DNA from: an uncultured Oscillospiraceae bacterium | GTDB taxonomy: Bacteria > Bacillota_A > Clostridia > Oscillospirales > Acutalibacteraceae | Assembly (NCBI GenBank): GCA_910587995.1 | Contig: CAJUNS010000013.1 | Coordinates: 1-54,951, forward strand | Length of the DNA stretch: 54,951 nt | Reading direction: 5' to 3' | Shown: positions 1 through 9,369 of the stretch, in pieces | Layout of the letters: each line of letters starts with the position of its first letter | Numbering within the stretch: position 1 is the first letter of the stretch | The notes under the pieces: generated by a model | The model's database searches: none | What the model saw: the letters and a program-made list of their open reading frames with translations, nothing else | Told to the model about the DNA's origin: nothing | Position numbers and translations under genes: made by a program

Positions 1-256
1 AATCGTCCTGCCGCTCCACCTCGTGCACAAAGCCAATCAGCTCCCCTTGACAGCAAACTGCCCAGGCAAAACGCTCTCTGCTTCGTGTCAGGTTCCACAG
101 GTGCCGGAATAGCTTCTCCTCCATTTCCTGGCTGGTGATTTCAGGCACCATGTAGGTTCTGGCCACCACAGGATCCCGGAGGATTGCCAGCACAGCGCTG
201 CGGTGGGCCTCCTCCATCGGGCAAAGGGTCACGCGGGCTGCACGCAGCGGGGTCAC
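1..256 (-). CDS. GNAT-family N-acetyltransferase, 3' part cut off by the window edge
   Basis: The visible 85 codons read as the N-terminal part of a RimJ/RimL-type GNAT domain (LRAARVTLCPMEEAH, then a conserved ILRDPVVAR-like helix and a WAVCCQGELIGFVHE strand pair). Such enzymes acetylate amines using acetyl-CoA in the cytoplasm; the substrate cannot be read. The GTG start lies inside the stop of gltX (GTGA overlap, 254-256), so translation is probably coupled to gltX. An ATG at codon 14 is an alternative start. The acetyl-CoA-binding motif lies beyond base 1 and is not seen, so the family call rests on the N-terminal half only. Confidence 0.6.
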   Translation of the reverse strand, partial: MTPLRAARVTLCPMEEAHRSAVLAILRDPVVARTYMVPEITSQEMEEKLFRHLWNLTRSRERFAWAVCCQGELIGFVHEVERQDD

Positions 257-1701
257 GACAATTTCTCCAGGCCAACCCGCAGGCGGCGCAGGGCCTCCTC
301 CCGGCCCAGCAGGGTCAAAATCTCCATAGCTCCGCCGGGAGTCACCAAAGTGCCGGCGGCGGCAATGCGCACGGGCCACAGCAGCGTGCCGTTCTTCACT
401 TCCAGTCTGGCGGCCAGGTCAATCAATGCGGTGTGAATGGCGTCCAACTCCCAGACAGGAAGCTGCTCCAGCACCTCTAAGGCCGCTTGAATCATGGCCG
501 GGGAATTCTCCAGGTTTGTTTTGGACTTTTTGTTGATAAAGAAGTCCTTTGGGTAGTCCGGCAGCTCTCGGAAGAACCCCAGCAGGCCGGGAATCTCCTG
601 GAACTTGGCGAGCCTGGCCCGCAGAATGCCGTCCAGCACCTCCCAGGGCTTCTCCTCTCCGCCAAACACCTCTTGGTAGTATGGCATGGCCTGAGCCCGA
701 AACTCTTCGGGGCTCATCATTTTAATATACTCGGCATTAAACCAACTGAGCTTGTCATAATCAAACACGGCCGGTGACTTGCTGATTCCATCAATGGAAA
801 AATGCCCGGCCAGCTCCTGCAGGCTGAAAATCTCCTGGTTGTCCTTCGGGGCCCAGCCCAAAAGGGCAATGTAGTTGGTGATGACCTCCGGCAGGTACCC
901 GTCCGCCACCAAACCCTCAAAGCTGGTGGAGCCGTGGCGCTTGGCCAGCTTGCTGACCGAGCCATCCTCGTTGCGGCCCATAATCAGCGGCAAATGAATA
1001 TACGTGGGCGGCTCCCAGCCAAAGGCCTGGTAAAGCAGCTGGTACTTGGGTGTGGAGGTCAAAAACTCGCAGCCCCGTACCACATGGGTAACGCCCATCA
1101 GGTGGTCGTCAATGACATTGGCAAAATTATAAGTGGGATAGCCATCGGCTTTCAGCAGCACTTGGTCCTCAATCTCTTTGTTCTCAATGGTGATTTCCCC
1201 AAACACCGCGTCCTGAAAGCTGGTAGCGCCCTCCAAAGGCGCTTTCTGGCGGATCACATAAGGCGTGCCGGCCTCCAGCAGCCGCTGGATCTCCTCTTGC
1301 GGCAGGTCCCGGCAGCGGCGGTCGTAGCCGCTAAAGGCGTCCGCTGTCTTCAACCCCTCCAGCCGCTCTTTGGTGCAGAAGCAGTAGTAGGCCTTGCCCT
1401 CCCGCACCAGCTGTTGGGCATAGGGCCGGTAGGTGTCCAGCCGCTGGCTCTGAACATAGGGCGCATAGGGGCCGCCGATGTCCGGGCCCTCGTCGTGCTG
1501 CAGGCCCACCCGCTTCAAGGTGTGGTAAATTACATCCACCGCGCCCTCCACCAAGCGCTCCTGGTCAGTGTCCTCAATGCGCAGAAGGAAATCTCCTCCC
1601 TGGCTTTTGGCGGTGAGATAGGCGTACAGCGCCGTCCGGAGATTGCCCACATGCATAAACCCCGTGGGGCTGGGGGCGAATCTGGTTCTGACTGTGCTCA
1701 T
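253..1701 (-). CDS. gltX: Glutamyl-tRNA synthetase (class Ic)
   Basis: Charges tRNA-Glu (in many Firmicutes also tRNA-Gln) with glutamate using ATP. The 482-residue protein opens with RFAPSPTG and a HIGH-type motif in the form HVGN (residues 17-20). The KMSKS-type loop reads SKLAKR. The LRIEDTDQER block and the DGYPTYNFANVIDDHLMG segment are typical of GluRS. I place the start at the ATG at 1701, not the in-frame ATG 21 bases upstream, because an AGGAAAG ribosome site sits the right distance before it. Length matches the bacterial family. A promoter with TTGCCA and TAATAT boxes lies upstream. A second gene overlaps the stop. Whether it also charges tRNA-Gln cannot be decided here, as no gatCAB or glnS is in view. 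Confidence 0.96.
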   Translation of the reverse strand: MSTVRTRFAPSPTGFMHVGNLRTALYAYLTAKSQGGDFLLRIEDTDQERLVEGAVDVIYHTLKRVGLQHDEGPDIGGPYAPYVQSQRLDTYRPYAQQLVREGKAYYCFCTKERLEGLKTADAFSGYDRRCRDLPQEEIQRLLEAGTPYVIRQKAPLEGATSFQDAVFGEITIENKEIEDQVLLKADGYPTYNFANVIDDHLMGVTHVVRGCEFLTSTPKYQLLYQAFGWEPPTYIHLPLIMGRNEDGSVSKLAKRHGSTSFEGLVADGYLPEVITNYIALLGWAPKDNQEIFSLQELAGHFSIDGISKSPAVFDYDKLSWFNAEYIKMMSPEEFRAQAMPYYQEVFGGEEKPWEVLDGILRARLAKFQEIPGLLGFFRELPDYPKDFFINKKSKTNLENSPAMIQAALEVLEQLPVWELDAIHTALIDLAARLEVKNGTLLWPVRIAAAGTLVTPGGAMEILTLLGREEALRRLRVGLEKLS

Positions 1702-1740
1702 TTGGCTTTCCTCTTTCCTCATATAACATTGTTTCCTCTT

Positions 1741-1769
1741 ATATTACAACAAAACGCCGCTATTGGCAA
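1741..1769 (-). promoter_or_regulatory. Predicted sigma-A promoter for gltX
   Basis: On the minus strand TTGCCA (1764-1769) and TAATAT (1741-1746) are separated by 17 bases, about 40 bases before the gltX start. Pattern match only. Confidence 0.5.
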
Positions 1770-1779
1770 GAAAAATAAC

Positions 1780-2289
1780 TCAGATAAAGAAGTCCCGGCC
1801 CAGAATTTCTGTTTTTCTGTCCCGGGGATTCCCGCCAAACTCCTTGCGCAGGGTAATCAAGCTGACGCTGTCATAGCCCAGGCGGTAATACAGCCCCATG
1901 GCCTGCTCGTTCCGGGGAGCCACATCCATACACACAGCGGTATAGCCAGGCCGGTGAGAGACGATTTCTTCCGCCAGCCCAATGGCCTTGGAGGCAAGGC
2001 CCCGGCCCCGGTGCTCTGGGCGCACGTACAGGTCTTCGATCCAGGCCACCTGGCTGCCCCGGTATTCCAGCCGCAGAAAACCCACATAGGTGTTTTCTTC
2101 CCGTATGACATAAAGGGCGCTCCCGTCTGCCTGCCATCTGGCCAAGGTCTCCGCCGCCTCGGCCTGCGCTTCGGCCCGGGCGGCGCTGTCCTGGCCCACC
2201 AGCCCGCCGTGAAAGGCAAAAAACGCGATGATATCCTCTTTCAGCTCCCGCTCGTAGGCGGGCGCGTATTCTTTCAGTTCAACAGGCAT
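1780..2289 (-). CDS. GNAT-family N-acetyltransferase
   Basis: A complete GNAT domain protein of 169 residues. The acetyl-CoA pyrophosphate loop reads VRPEHRGRGLASKAI, matching the Q/RxxGxG/A signature, preceded by the WIEDLYV beta-4 strand and followed by the LYYRLGYDSVSL segment that closes the fold. The acceptor is unknown; similar proteins acetylate small amines or N-termini. Start is at 2289, where AGGAGG stands 7 bases upstream; an earlier in-frame ATG at 2310 overlaps that site and is less likely. It has its own promoter, divergent from the M16C peptidase. Only family-level function is supported. Confidence 0.85.
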   Translation of the reverse strand: MPVELKEYAPAYERELKEDIIAFFAFHGGLVGQDSAARAEAQAEAAETLARWQADGSALYVIREENTYVGFLRLEYRGSQVAWIEDLYVRPEHRGRGLASKAIGLAEEIVSHRPGYTAVCMDVAPRNEQAMGLYYRLGYDSVSLITLRKEFGGNPRDRKTEILGRDFFI

Positions 2290-2337
2290 AGTAAGCCTCC
2301 TATTTCGCAATAATGAAGGATGAAGAGCTTGAAATTT

Positions 2338-2366
2338 ATTTTACCAGCGGAGCGGCCGCATGTCAA
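2338..2366 (-). promoter_or_regulatory. Predicted sigma-A promoter for the GNAT gene
   Basis: Minus strand TTGACA (2361-2366), 17-base spacer, TAAAAT (2338-2343). Near-consensus. It is back to back with the peptidase promoter, and a CATGTCA/TGACATG inverted repeat covers the region around its -35 box. Confidence 0.65.
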
Positions 2367-2398
2367 GGAATTTCCCCTGACATGGAAGCCCGCCGGAC

Positions 2399-2427
2399 TT
2401 GCAATCTCATAGAATTTCCAGTATAAT
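2399..2427 (+). promoter_or_regulatory. Predicted sigma-A promoter for the M16C peptidase
   Basis: TTGCAA (2399-2404), 17-base spacer, TATAAT (2422-2427); the gene starts 33 bases further on. Confidence 0.65.
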
Positions 2428-2459
2428 AAAAATAACATCAAACCTTTGGAGGTGCCCTT

Positions 2460-5354
2460 ATGGAACGTTCCTCAATCATCCACAACTTCAAACTTCTCTC
2501 TTCCCGGCCTGTGGAGGAGCTGCAGGCTGTGCTGCATCAGATGGAGCACCAAACATCCGGCGCGCGGCTGGTCTGGCTGGAGCGTCCGGAGGAAAACAAG
2601 ACCTTTGGCATCGCCTTTCAAACCCAGCCCTGGGACGATACCGGCGTTTTTCACATCTTGGAACATTCCGTGCTCTGCGGCTCGGATCATTATCCGGTCA
2701 AGGAACCTTTTGTGGAGCTGCTGAAGAGCTCCATGAATACCTTTCTCAACGCTCTCACCTTCCGGGACAAGACCTTCTATCCGGTTTCCAGCCGCAACCG
2801 GCAGGATTTTTACAATCTCATGCGGGTCTATATGGATGCGGTGCTGCACCCGCTGATCCATCAAAAACCGGAAATCTTCGGCCAGGAGGGCTGGCATTAT
2901 GAGCTGGACCAGGAAGGCCGGGCCAGCTACAAGGGCGTGGTGTTCAACGAGATGAAGGGCTCTTTCTCCTCCCCGGACACCTTGCGCTTCAATGAGATTT
3001 TCCGCCGCCTTTTCCCCGACACCTGCTACCGTTTTGTCTCCGGCGGCGACCCGGCCCATATTCCGGAGCTTACCGGCCAGCAGTTCCGGGAGGCCCATAC
3101 CCGGCTGTACCATCCCTCCAACTCCTACATTTTCCTGGACGGAGACCTGGATATTGAGGCGGTGCTGGGCATTTTGGACCAGGAATATTTGGCTTCCTTT
3201 GCGCGGGTTCCCACGCCAGGGCCCATTCCCTTCCAGCAGCCCGTGGATGGCGGCGTCAGCGAGATTACCTACGAGCTCTCCGGCCAGGAGGAGCTGGCCG
3301 GGCGGGCCCGGCTGGTGGAAGGCTTTGTGGCCTGCACCTTCCGGGACCGGCCCACGCTGATGGCTCTGCACGCCCTGGCGGACGTACTGTGCGGGGACAA
3401 CCAAGCGCCTCTCAAACGCCGCCTTTTGGAAGAGGGGCTGGCCCGCGACCTGCAAATGACCGTTTGCGATGGCATTTTGCAGCCCTGGGTCTCTTTGGAG
3501 GCCAAGGACCTGGACGAAGAGAAATTTGATCAAACGGCCGCCGCCCTGCGCCAGGAGCTGGAGCGGCTGGCCCAGGAGGGTCTGGACCACAAGCGCCTGC
3601 TGGCCACCCTGGACAATCTGGAATTCCAAGAGCGGGAGCGGGATTTTGACGGTACGCCCCAGGGCGTTGTCTTTGGCATGCAGGTGCTGGAAACTTGGCT
3701 CTATGGCGGCGACCCGGCCGCGAACCTTACAGTGGGCGATCTGTTCAACCAGCTGCGCGCCCAATGCGGCGCCGGGTACTTCGAGGAGCTGATCCGGCGG
3801 GTCTTTTTAGATAACCCCCATAAATGCCGGGTGCTCATGCGCCCCTCCCACACCCTGGGGCAGGAGCGTCAGGCCCAGGAAAGGGAACGCCTGCTGGCGG
3901 CGCAAGCCCAGTGGACCCAGGAGGACACCGCCCGCCTGCGCTCGGAACAGGCTGCCATTGAGGCCTGGCAGGCCGCGCCGGACAGCCCCGAGGCCCTGGC
4001 CTCCATTCCCATGCTGAAACTGGAGGAAGTCGATCCGGAGCCCAAGCCTCTGCCTCTGTCTGTGGAGGAGATGGCGGGCCGGCCTCTGCTTCGCCATGAG
4101 CTGCCGGCTGGCGGCATCACCTATGTAAATTTATATTTTGACCTGGGGGACCTAAACGGCGAACAGCTCCGCCAGGCCTCCTTCCTGGCCCGGCTGCTGG
4201 GTTCGCTGGAAACAGACTCCCACGACTTAGAGGCCTTGCAGCGGGAAATGCGGTCCCGGTTCGGTCAGGCCAGCTTTTCCGTGGAGGCCTATGGTTCCGC
4301 AGATGGCTCCGGCCAGTGCCGCACCTTTCTCTGCGCCTCTTGCAGCGCCTTGGACAGTAAATTGGAGCAGGCTCTGCCCCTGCTGGCGGAGCTGCTGACC
4401 GAAACCCATTGGAATGACTCCAAGCGGGTTTATGAATTCCTCTGCCAGCGCCGGGCGGCTCTGAGTGAACGTCTGGTCAGCAGCGGGCATGTAACCGCCC
4501 TGGACCGGACCGCCGCATGCACCTCTGTGGAGGGCGTGGTGCGGGAGCAGGCGGGCGGTGTGGAGTTTTTGCGGTGGATGAAGGCCTTGGAGGCTGGTTT
4601 TGAGGAAAAATTCCCCGCTTTGGCCCAAACTCTGGCGGCGCTGGCGGGCTCCCTATTCACCCGTGCCCGGCTGACCGCCAGCCTGACCGGCTCCAACCCG
4701 GCCGCCGCCGGGCTTCTGGGCTCCCTGCTGGCAGAGCGGCTCCCTGCCGGAAGCTTCGTGGGGCCGGCGGTCCCGGCGGTTCAGCCCTGGGGCCAGCGGC
4801 GAGAGGGCATCCTGATTCCATCCGGTGTGTCCTATGCCGCGCTGGGCGGCTCCTTCCCCACTGCGGGTCAAGGCCAGACAAAGGTAATGGGCCGGACTGT
4901 CTCGCTGGCCTACCTGTGGAATGCGGTGCGGGTCCAGGGCGGCGCATACGGCGTTGGCATGGTGGTGCGGGACAGCGGCTTCGGGGGATTCTACTCCTAC
5001 CGGGACCCCAGCCCGGGCCGGACGCTGGAGTGCTATGCCGGTTCGGCGGAATTTCTAAAAGCCGCCAAAGATATGGACCTGACCGGCATGATTCTGGGGG
5101 CTGTGGCCGAGGCTGACCCGCTGCTTACTCCCCGCATGAAGGGAAAGGCCTCCGACTCCCGGTACTGGCGGGGCGTCAGCCAGGAGGACCTGCGCCAGGC
5201 CCGCCGGGAGATGCTGGAGGCAAAGCCCGCCGGTTTCCTGGCCTTGGCCGGACAGGTGGAGGCTTTCGCGGCCAGCAGCTCCATCTGCGTGCTGGGCCCC
5301 CAAAAAGCGCTGGAAGACTGCGGCGGCAAACTGGACACTGTGGCGGCGCTGTAA
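2460..5354 (+). CDS. M16C-family zinc metallopeptidase (presequence-protease-like)
   Basis: A 964-residue insulinase-type peptidase. The inverted zinc motif HxxEH is intact as HILEH at residues 65-69, where H65 and H69 bind zinc and E68 is the base. E164 in the FNEMKG block is the likely third ligand. The sequence around it (SSMNTFLNALTF, DKTFYPVSS) is typical of the M16C branch, which includes PreP and clostridial homologues that degrade oligopeptides inside a closed two-half chamber. The length fits four M16 domains in one chain. No signal peptide is seen, so it should be cytoplasmic and act on peptides. RBS GGAGGT stands 7 bases before the ATG. The next gene starts 37 bases after its stop, with no terminator between, so the two may be cotranscribed. 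Confidence 0.92.
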   Translation: MERSSIIHNFKLLSSRPVEELQAVLHQMEHQTSGARLVWLERPEENKTFGIAFQTQPWDDTGVFHILEHSVLCGSDHYPVKEPFVELLKSSMNTFLNALTFRDKTFYPVSSRNRQDFYNLMRVYMDAVLHPLIHQKPEIFGQEGWHYELDQEGRASYKGVVFNEMKGSFSSPDTLRFNEIFRRLFPDTCYRFVSGGDPAHIPELTGQQFREAHTRLYHPSNSYIFLDGDLDIEAVLGILDQEYLASFARVPTPGPIPFQQPVDGGVSEITYELSGQEELAGRARLVEGFVACTFRDRPTLMALHALADVLCGDNQAPLKRRLLEEGLARDLQMTVCDGILQPWVSLEAKDLDEEKFDQTAAALRQELERLAQEGLDHKRLLATLDNLEFQERERDFDGTPQGVVFGMQVLETWLYGGDPAANLTVGDLFNQLRAQCGAGYFEELIRRVFLDNPHKCRVLMRPSHTLGQERQAQERERLLAAQAQWTQEDTARLRSEQAAIEAWQAAPDSPEALASIPMLKLEEVDPEPKPLPLSVEEMAGRPLLRHELPAGGITYVNLYFDLGDLNGEQLRQASFLARLLGSLETDSHDLEALQREMRSRFGQASFSVEAYGSADGSGQCRTFLCASCSALDSKLEQALPLLAELLTETHWNDSKRVYEFLCQRRAALSERLVSSGHVTALDRTAACTSVEGVVREQAGGVEFLRWMKALEAGFEEKFPALAQTLAALAGSLFTRARLTASLTGSNPAAAGLLGSLLAERLPAGSFVGPAVPAVQPWGQRREGILIPSGVSYAALGGSFPTAGQGQTKVMGRTVSLAYLWNAVRVQGGAYGVGMVVRDSGFGGFYSYRDPSPGRTLECYAGSAEFLKAAKDMDLTGMILGAVAEADPLLTPRMKGKASDSRYWRGVSQEDLRQARREMLEAKPAGFLALAGQVEAFAASSSICVLGPQKALEDCGGKLDTVAAL

Positions 5355-5391
5355 AGCCCGCCAGCGGCAAGGGAATGGAAGGAGAAACGGC

Positions 5392-6690
5392 ATGTTGACA
5401 GAAATGAGCCGAAAGGCGTATTTATCTATTTTAGAGGAAGAGCTGAGGCCTGCCACCGGCTGCACGGAGCCCATCGCGCTGGCTTACGCCGCGGCCAGGA
5501 TGCGCGACCTGCTGGGAGCCTGGCCAACGCGGGTCCGGGCGGAAGTATCTGGAAACATCATCAAGAATGTAAAGTCTGTGGTGGTGCCCAATACCGGCGG
5601 GCTGCGGGGAATTGGCGCGGCTATTGCGGCAGGAATTGTGGCCGGGGACGCGGAAAAGATTTTGCAGGTCATCGCCCATGCCCCAGAGGAACAGCACGCC
5701 GCCATTCAGCGGTATGCCCGGGAAACCCCCATTGAGGTGGTATGCGCCGACAGCCCCCGGCTTTTGGACATCCGGCTCACCGGTTGGCTGGAGGCCTCCC
5801 AGGGCGGGGAGCCCTCCTACGCCGCTGTGCATATCGCGGACAGCCACAGCTGCATTGTCCGGGAAGAGAAAGACGGGCGGCTGCTTCTGGAGCGGCCATC
5901 CGGAAGCTCCCCCGAAGACTGCCTGACCGACCGCTCCACGCTGAACGTGGCGGACATTTTGGAATTTGCCAATACCATAGACCCGGCGGAGGTGGCCGGA
6001 CTGCTGGACCAGCAGATCGACTGCAATCTGGCCATCGCCCAGGCGGGCTTGGACGGAAACTGGGGGGCCAACATTGGCTCGGTGCTTTTGGAGTATGACG
6101 CGGACAACCTACAGACCCAGGCCAAGGCTTGGGCCGCTGCTGGCAGTGACGCCCGGATGAGCGGCTGTGAACTGCCTGTGGTCATCCTCTCCGGTTCGGG
6201 CAACCAGGGCATTACCGCCTCGGTGCCAGTGGTCAAATACGCCGGGCATCTGGGCGTGGACCGGGAAAAACTCTACCGGGCCCTGCTGGTAAGCGATTTG
6301 GTGACCATTGAGCAAAAGTCTGGCATTGGGCGGCTTTCCGCCTATTGCGGCGCGGTAAGCGCGGGCGTGGGCGCCGGGGCGGGCATTGCCTACCTGCTGG
6401 ATGGCAGCTTTGAGGCCATAGCCCATACCATCGTCAACGCTGTGGCCATTCTCAGCGGCACCATCTGCGATGGGGCCAAGCCCTCCTGCGCGGCCAAAAT
6501 CGCCGCCAGCGTGGACGCGGGGATTCTGGGCTACCATATGTACAAGGCCAGCCAGGAATTCAAAAGCGGAGATGGCATTGTGACCAAAGGAGTTGACGGC
6601 ACCATTGCCAACATCGGCGTTCTAGCCACTGAAGGCATGCGCCAAACAGACCGCACCATTTTGGAGATTATGACCGAACGCTGCTGCTGA
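5392..6690 (+). CDS. Cysteine desulfidase-like protein (serine dehydratase alpha family, UPF0597/YhaM type)
   Basis: 432 residues across the whole CyuA/YhaM (UPF0597) family. Known members are Fe-S lyases that split L-cysteine into pyruvate, ammonia and sulfide. The N-terminal block ATGCTEPIALAYAAA contains the first conserved cysteine (C24). Later blocks SGCELPVV, GSGNQGI, RLSAYCGAVSAG and GTICDGAKPSC hold the remaining cysteines expected for a 4Fe-4S cluster. The catalytic base and substrate are not established from sequence; a D-serine or L-serine role has also been suggested for relatives. RBS GGAAGGAG precedes the ATG. It follows the M16C peptidase by 37 bases, which would pair peptide breakdown with amino-acid catabolism (inference). 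Confidence 0.88.
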   Translation: MLTEMSRKAYLSILEEELRPATGCTEPIALAYAAARMRDLLGAWPTRVRAEVSGNIIKNVKSVVVPNTGGLRGIGAAIAAGIVAGDAEKILQVIAHAPEEQHAAIQRYARETPIEVVCADSPRLLDIRLTGWLEASQGGEPSYAAVHIADSHSCIVREEKDGRLLLERPSGSSPEDCLTDRSTLNVADILEFANTIDPAEVAGLLDQQIDCNLAIAQAGLDGNWGANIGSVLLEYDADNLQTQAKAWAAAGSDARMSGCELPVVILSGSGNQGITASVPVVKYAGHLGVDREKLYRALLVSDLVTIEQKSGIGRLSAYCGAVSAGVGAGAGIAYLLDGSFEAIAHTIVNAVAILSGTICDGAKPSCAAKIAASVDAGILGYHMYKASQEFKSGDGIVTKGVDGTIANIGVLATEGMRQTDRTILEIMTERCC

Positions 6691-6723
6691 CCAGTCTAGC
6701 TCCACATAATTAAATGATAAAAG

Positions 6724-6769
6724 CAAGGAACCGCGCTGTATGGACCAATGCAGCATGGTTCCTTGTTTT
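6724..6769. terminator. Bidirectional rho-independent terminator
   Basis: CAAGGAACC near 6724 pairs with GGTTCCTTG ending at 6765, with an inner GCTG/CAGC arm and T-rich tracts on both strands. It lies between the convergent cysteine-desulfidase and AraC genes. Confidence 0.8.
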
Positions 6770-6812
6770 GTTGCAAAAATACGGGAATCGATAAACCGCC
6801 AGCCCGCCTGGG

Positions 6813-9125
6813 TCACTCATCCCCTTCCCCGCTGGGTTCGCTCTTGCGGTAGGCGGTGGGCGTTACCCCGTACCGCTTTTTGAAGAGAGCATAAAAATAA
6901 TTGGTGTTCAGCACCCCCACGCTCTCGCTGACCTTGCTTACCGGCATGCGGGTTTCCCGCAGCAGGGCGGCGGCTTTTTCCAACCGGACTTGATTCACAT
7001 AGTCGTTGAAGGTGTAGGCCGTCACCGCTGTGAACACCTTGCCCAAATAGGCCGGGGAAAGCTTCACCCGTTCCGCCAGCATGCGCAGGGAGAGGTCTGG
7101 GTCAGCATAGTTTTGATCAATGTATTCCTTGGCCCGCAGTGCCGCGTCCTGGTTGCTGTTCTTCCGGTCCGTGGAGAGGCGGTAGCTTAGAGATGAAAGC
7201 AGCTCTAAAAAGACCGTGCGCAGCGCCCGCACATTTTCGCACCGGTCGAAGCTGTCCAAACGCTCCATCATTTTGGTAAAAAACTCGTTGTCCCGTTCCA
7301 GGGCGGCAAAAAAGCCATCCAGCACCGACATGAGAGCATGACGGAAATAGGTTCGGGCAGACTTGAAGCTGATCTCCTTCATGGCCGCCAGGGCTTGATC
7401 AAACTCCTGGGCGCAGGCGTCCATGTCCCCTGCGCGCACATACTCCGCCAGCCGGCTGTGCAGGCCACTGTAGTACAGGTCGCTGCTCATGGCCTCCGGC
7501 GCGTCCCAGGTATAGAATACCTGGCCGTAATGGCTGGCCGTGCGGGAGTGCAGGGCAATCTTCTCCTGCTCATACACTAGGTTAATGTCCGTCCAGGAGT
7601 CCACCACCTGCCCCACACAGATGCTGGCGTCAATGTGGAACTCCCGGGGCATCAGGGCGGCAACGGTATCCAGCCCCTGGCGCAGAGCCGCGTTGAGCTG
7701 GGGCTCTCGCAAATAGAGAAGCACTGCGAAATGATTCTCTCCGGTGCGCATAAATTCCACCCCCTCCGCCGGACTCATCAGCTCCCGGGTGATGTTTTCC
7801 AGGGCATAATAGGGGATGAACAGATTTTCCTTCCGGCCAGCTTCCCCGTTTGCCGCCTCCTGGGGCACACATTCCAGCAAAATCACCCCAAAATAGGGGG
7901 ATTCCAAGTCAATGCCCAGCCGCTGGTAGGTGGGTAGGGAGGCCTGTACCCGCTCCCGCTCCCCAGACAGCAGCGCCCGCAGGTAGAAGCTCTTCGAGTC
8001 GTGGAAGGAAGCAATGAGCCCCCGCTCCAGCTCATCGGCCTTGGAGTACATTTCGGAAAAGGCCTGGCTTAACAATTCCAGCTCATTCCCCTTCTTTTCT
8101 CCAGCGCTGTCAATATAATTTTCGTATAAAGCCTTAATGGGCTCATACAAATGGGCACTGAGCCGGCGGGAGAGCATATAGCCGAAAGCCAGCGTCAGCA
8201 GGGTCATGGTCACCGTTAAAAGCGCCGGAGTCACCAGCCCGCCCAGCACTACCTGGTAGGGGACAATGCTGTAGAAGGTCCACCCAACCTTTTCGCTGCG
8301 GACATAGGTGGTAAACCAGTACTGGCCCGGGGTATGGTAAGAAAAAGAGCCCGAGTTGGCCTCAGAACCCGCCCCGGGGAAATCCGTCTCGCGGCTGCCA
8401 GCCGCCACGGAAAAAAGCCGCTGGGCAGGCGCGGCGGACATTTCCGCAATAAACTCCTTTTGAGAGCCTTGAAGGAGCACCCGCTGCTCCTGTTCCTCCA
8501 TGCGGATGGGGGCCAGGGCGTTGTTAAAGTAGCTGTCGTTTACATCGATGATCACCAGGTCGGAGGTGGATGAGGTGGGCTTGAGCTGGACGCGGAACAC
8601 AAAGGTATAGGCCATGGTCTTCTTGCTGGCCTGAACATTGTAGGAATCCCCAATGGGGCGGAAATAGCAGACATAGGGCTGGTCCCCCAGCCGGTCGTAG
8701 AATTCCTGGGCGTTCAGCTTCACGTCATCTCCCGCATAGCCGCTGGAAACAAAGCGCTTGCTGGTATTATTATATAAGGTAATGTAGCGCAGGTATGGGT
8801 TTGCTGTCCGAAGGGTGCGGATCTTTAAGCCCACCGCCGCCTCCCGCAGACGGTTTGTGGAGGAGCTTAACAAAAAGGTGGCTGTGTCCGAATCATTGGC
8901 CAGCTGATTGACCACTGCCTCCATCGACTCGAAAAGAATATCCGTTGAGGTGCATACCTGTTCTAACTGGCCAACGGAGTTCTTTCTGGCTGTGGAAATT
9001 TGAGCGGCACAGTAGATAGAAAACAGCGCCACAGTAATCAGAAAATCAATGATGATAACCACAACAAAAATGGACCAAAGATAGGTGGTGCTGAGTTTAC
9101 CCTTGCTTTGCGGCTTTCCCTTCAT
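6813..9125 (-). CDS. Membrane-bound AraC-family transcriptional regulator (YesN-like sensor)
   Basis: 770 residues with a sensor layout: a membrane helix at about 15-40, an extracytoplasmic segment of about 250 residues of dCache-like size, a second helix at about 292-318, a cytoplasmic linker and a C-terminal pair of helix-turn-helix motifs (about 660-765; LSLRMLAERVKLSPAYLGKVF, VSKVSESVGVLNTNYFYALFKKRYGVTPTAYR). In Firmicutes this class sits beside LplA/LplB/YtcP-type sugar importers and activates them when an oligosaccharide or the binding protein is sensed. The divergent importer here fits that role. RBS GGAGG stands before the ATG. A promoter with TTGACA and TATACT lies upstream, with a small palindrome in its spacer that could be its own operator. 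Confidence 0.88.
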   Translation of the reverse strand: MKGKPQSKGKLSTTYLWSIFVVVIIIDFLITVALFSIYCAAQISTARKNSVGQLEQVCTSTDILFESMEAVVNQLANDSDTATFLLSSSTNRLREAAVGLKIRTLRTANPYLRYITLYNNTSKRFVSSGYAGDDVKLNAQEFYDRLGDQPYVCYFRPIGDSYNVQASKKTMAYTFVFRVQLKPTSSTSDLVIIDVNDSYFNNALAPIRMEEQEQRVLLQGSQKEFIAEMSAAPAQRLFSVAAGSRETDFPGAGSEANSGSFSYHTPGQYWFTTYVRSEKVGWTFYSIVPYQVVLGGLVTPALLTVTMTLLTLAFGYMLSRRLSAHLYEPIKALYENYIDSAGEKKGNELELLSQAFSEMYSKADELERGLIASFHDSKSFYLRALLSGERERVQASLPTYQRLGIDLESPYFGVILLECVPQEAANGEAGRKENLFIPYYALENITRELMSPAEGVEFMRTGENHFAVLLYLREPQLNAALRQGLDTVAALMPREFHIDASICVGQVVDSWTDINLVYEQEKIALHSRTASHYGQVFYTWDAPEAMSSDLYYSGLHSRLAEYVRAGDMDACAQEFDQALAAMKEISFKSARTYFRHALMSVLDGFFAALERDNEFFTKMMERLDSFDRCENVRALRTVFLELLSSLSYRLSTDRKNSNQDAALRAKEYIDQNYADPDLSLRMLAERVKLSPAYLGKVFTAVTAYTFNDYVNQVRLEKAAALLRETRMPVSKVSESVGVLNTNYFYALFKKRYGVTPTAYRKSEPSGEGDE

Positions 9126-9174
9126 ATCGTTCCTCCCCGCCTGAGCCCAACCACAATTGCGAATAACACAAATA

Positions 9175-9202
9175 AGTATAGCTATATTTCTCGAAATGTC
9201 AA
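9175..9202 (-). promoter_or_regulatory. Predicted promoter for the membrane AraC regulator
   Basis: Minus strand TTGACA (9197-9202), 16-base spacer, TATACT (9175-9180). The spacer holds an ATTTC-TC-GAAAT palindrome. Confidence 0.55.
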
Positions 9203-9250
9203 CCCCGAGGGCAAGTGGGGCTCATTTTTTTTAGAATTTGGCTCGAAATT
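9186..9250. promoter_or_regulatory. Candidate operator pair, CTCGAAAT repeats
   Basis: CTCGAAAT occurs at 9190-9197 and 9242-9249, 52 bases apart (about five helical turns). Each is part of a small dyad (ATTTC/GAAAT and AATTT/AAATT). AraC proteins often bind direct repeats. Binding is inferred only. Confidence 0.25.
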
Positions 9251-9369
9251 TGTAGTGCAAACTCCCTGCAATCGCAAAAAATGGAGTTTTCTCCTCAGAA
9301 CTGAGTGGCCAGAATCTATAAAATTTGCGTGTGGATACTAAAAAGTGGAGAAAAGGCCAATATTGAAAG

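Noticed and set aside
802..2313. A long plus-strand frame opposite gltX and the GNAT gene
   Set aside because: Spans two well supported minus-strand genes and their promoter; no recognisable domain.
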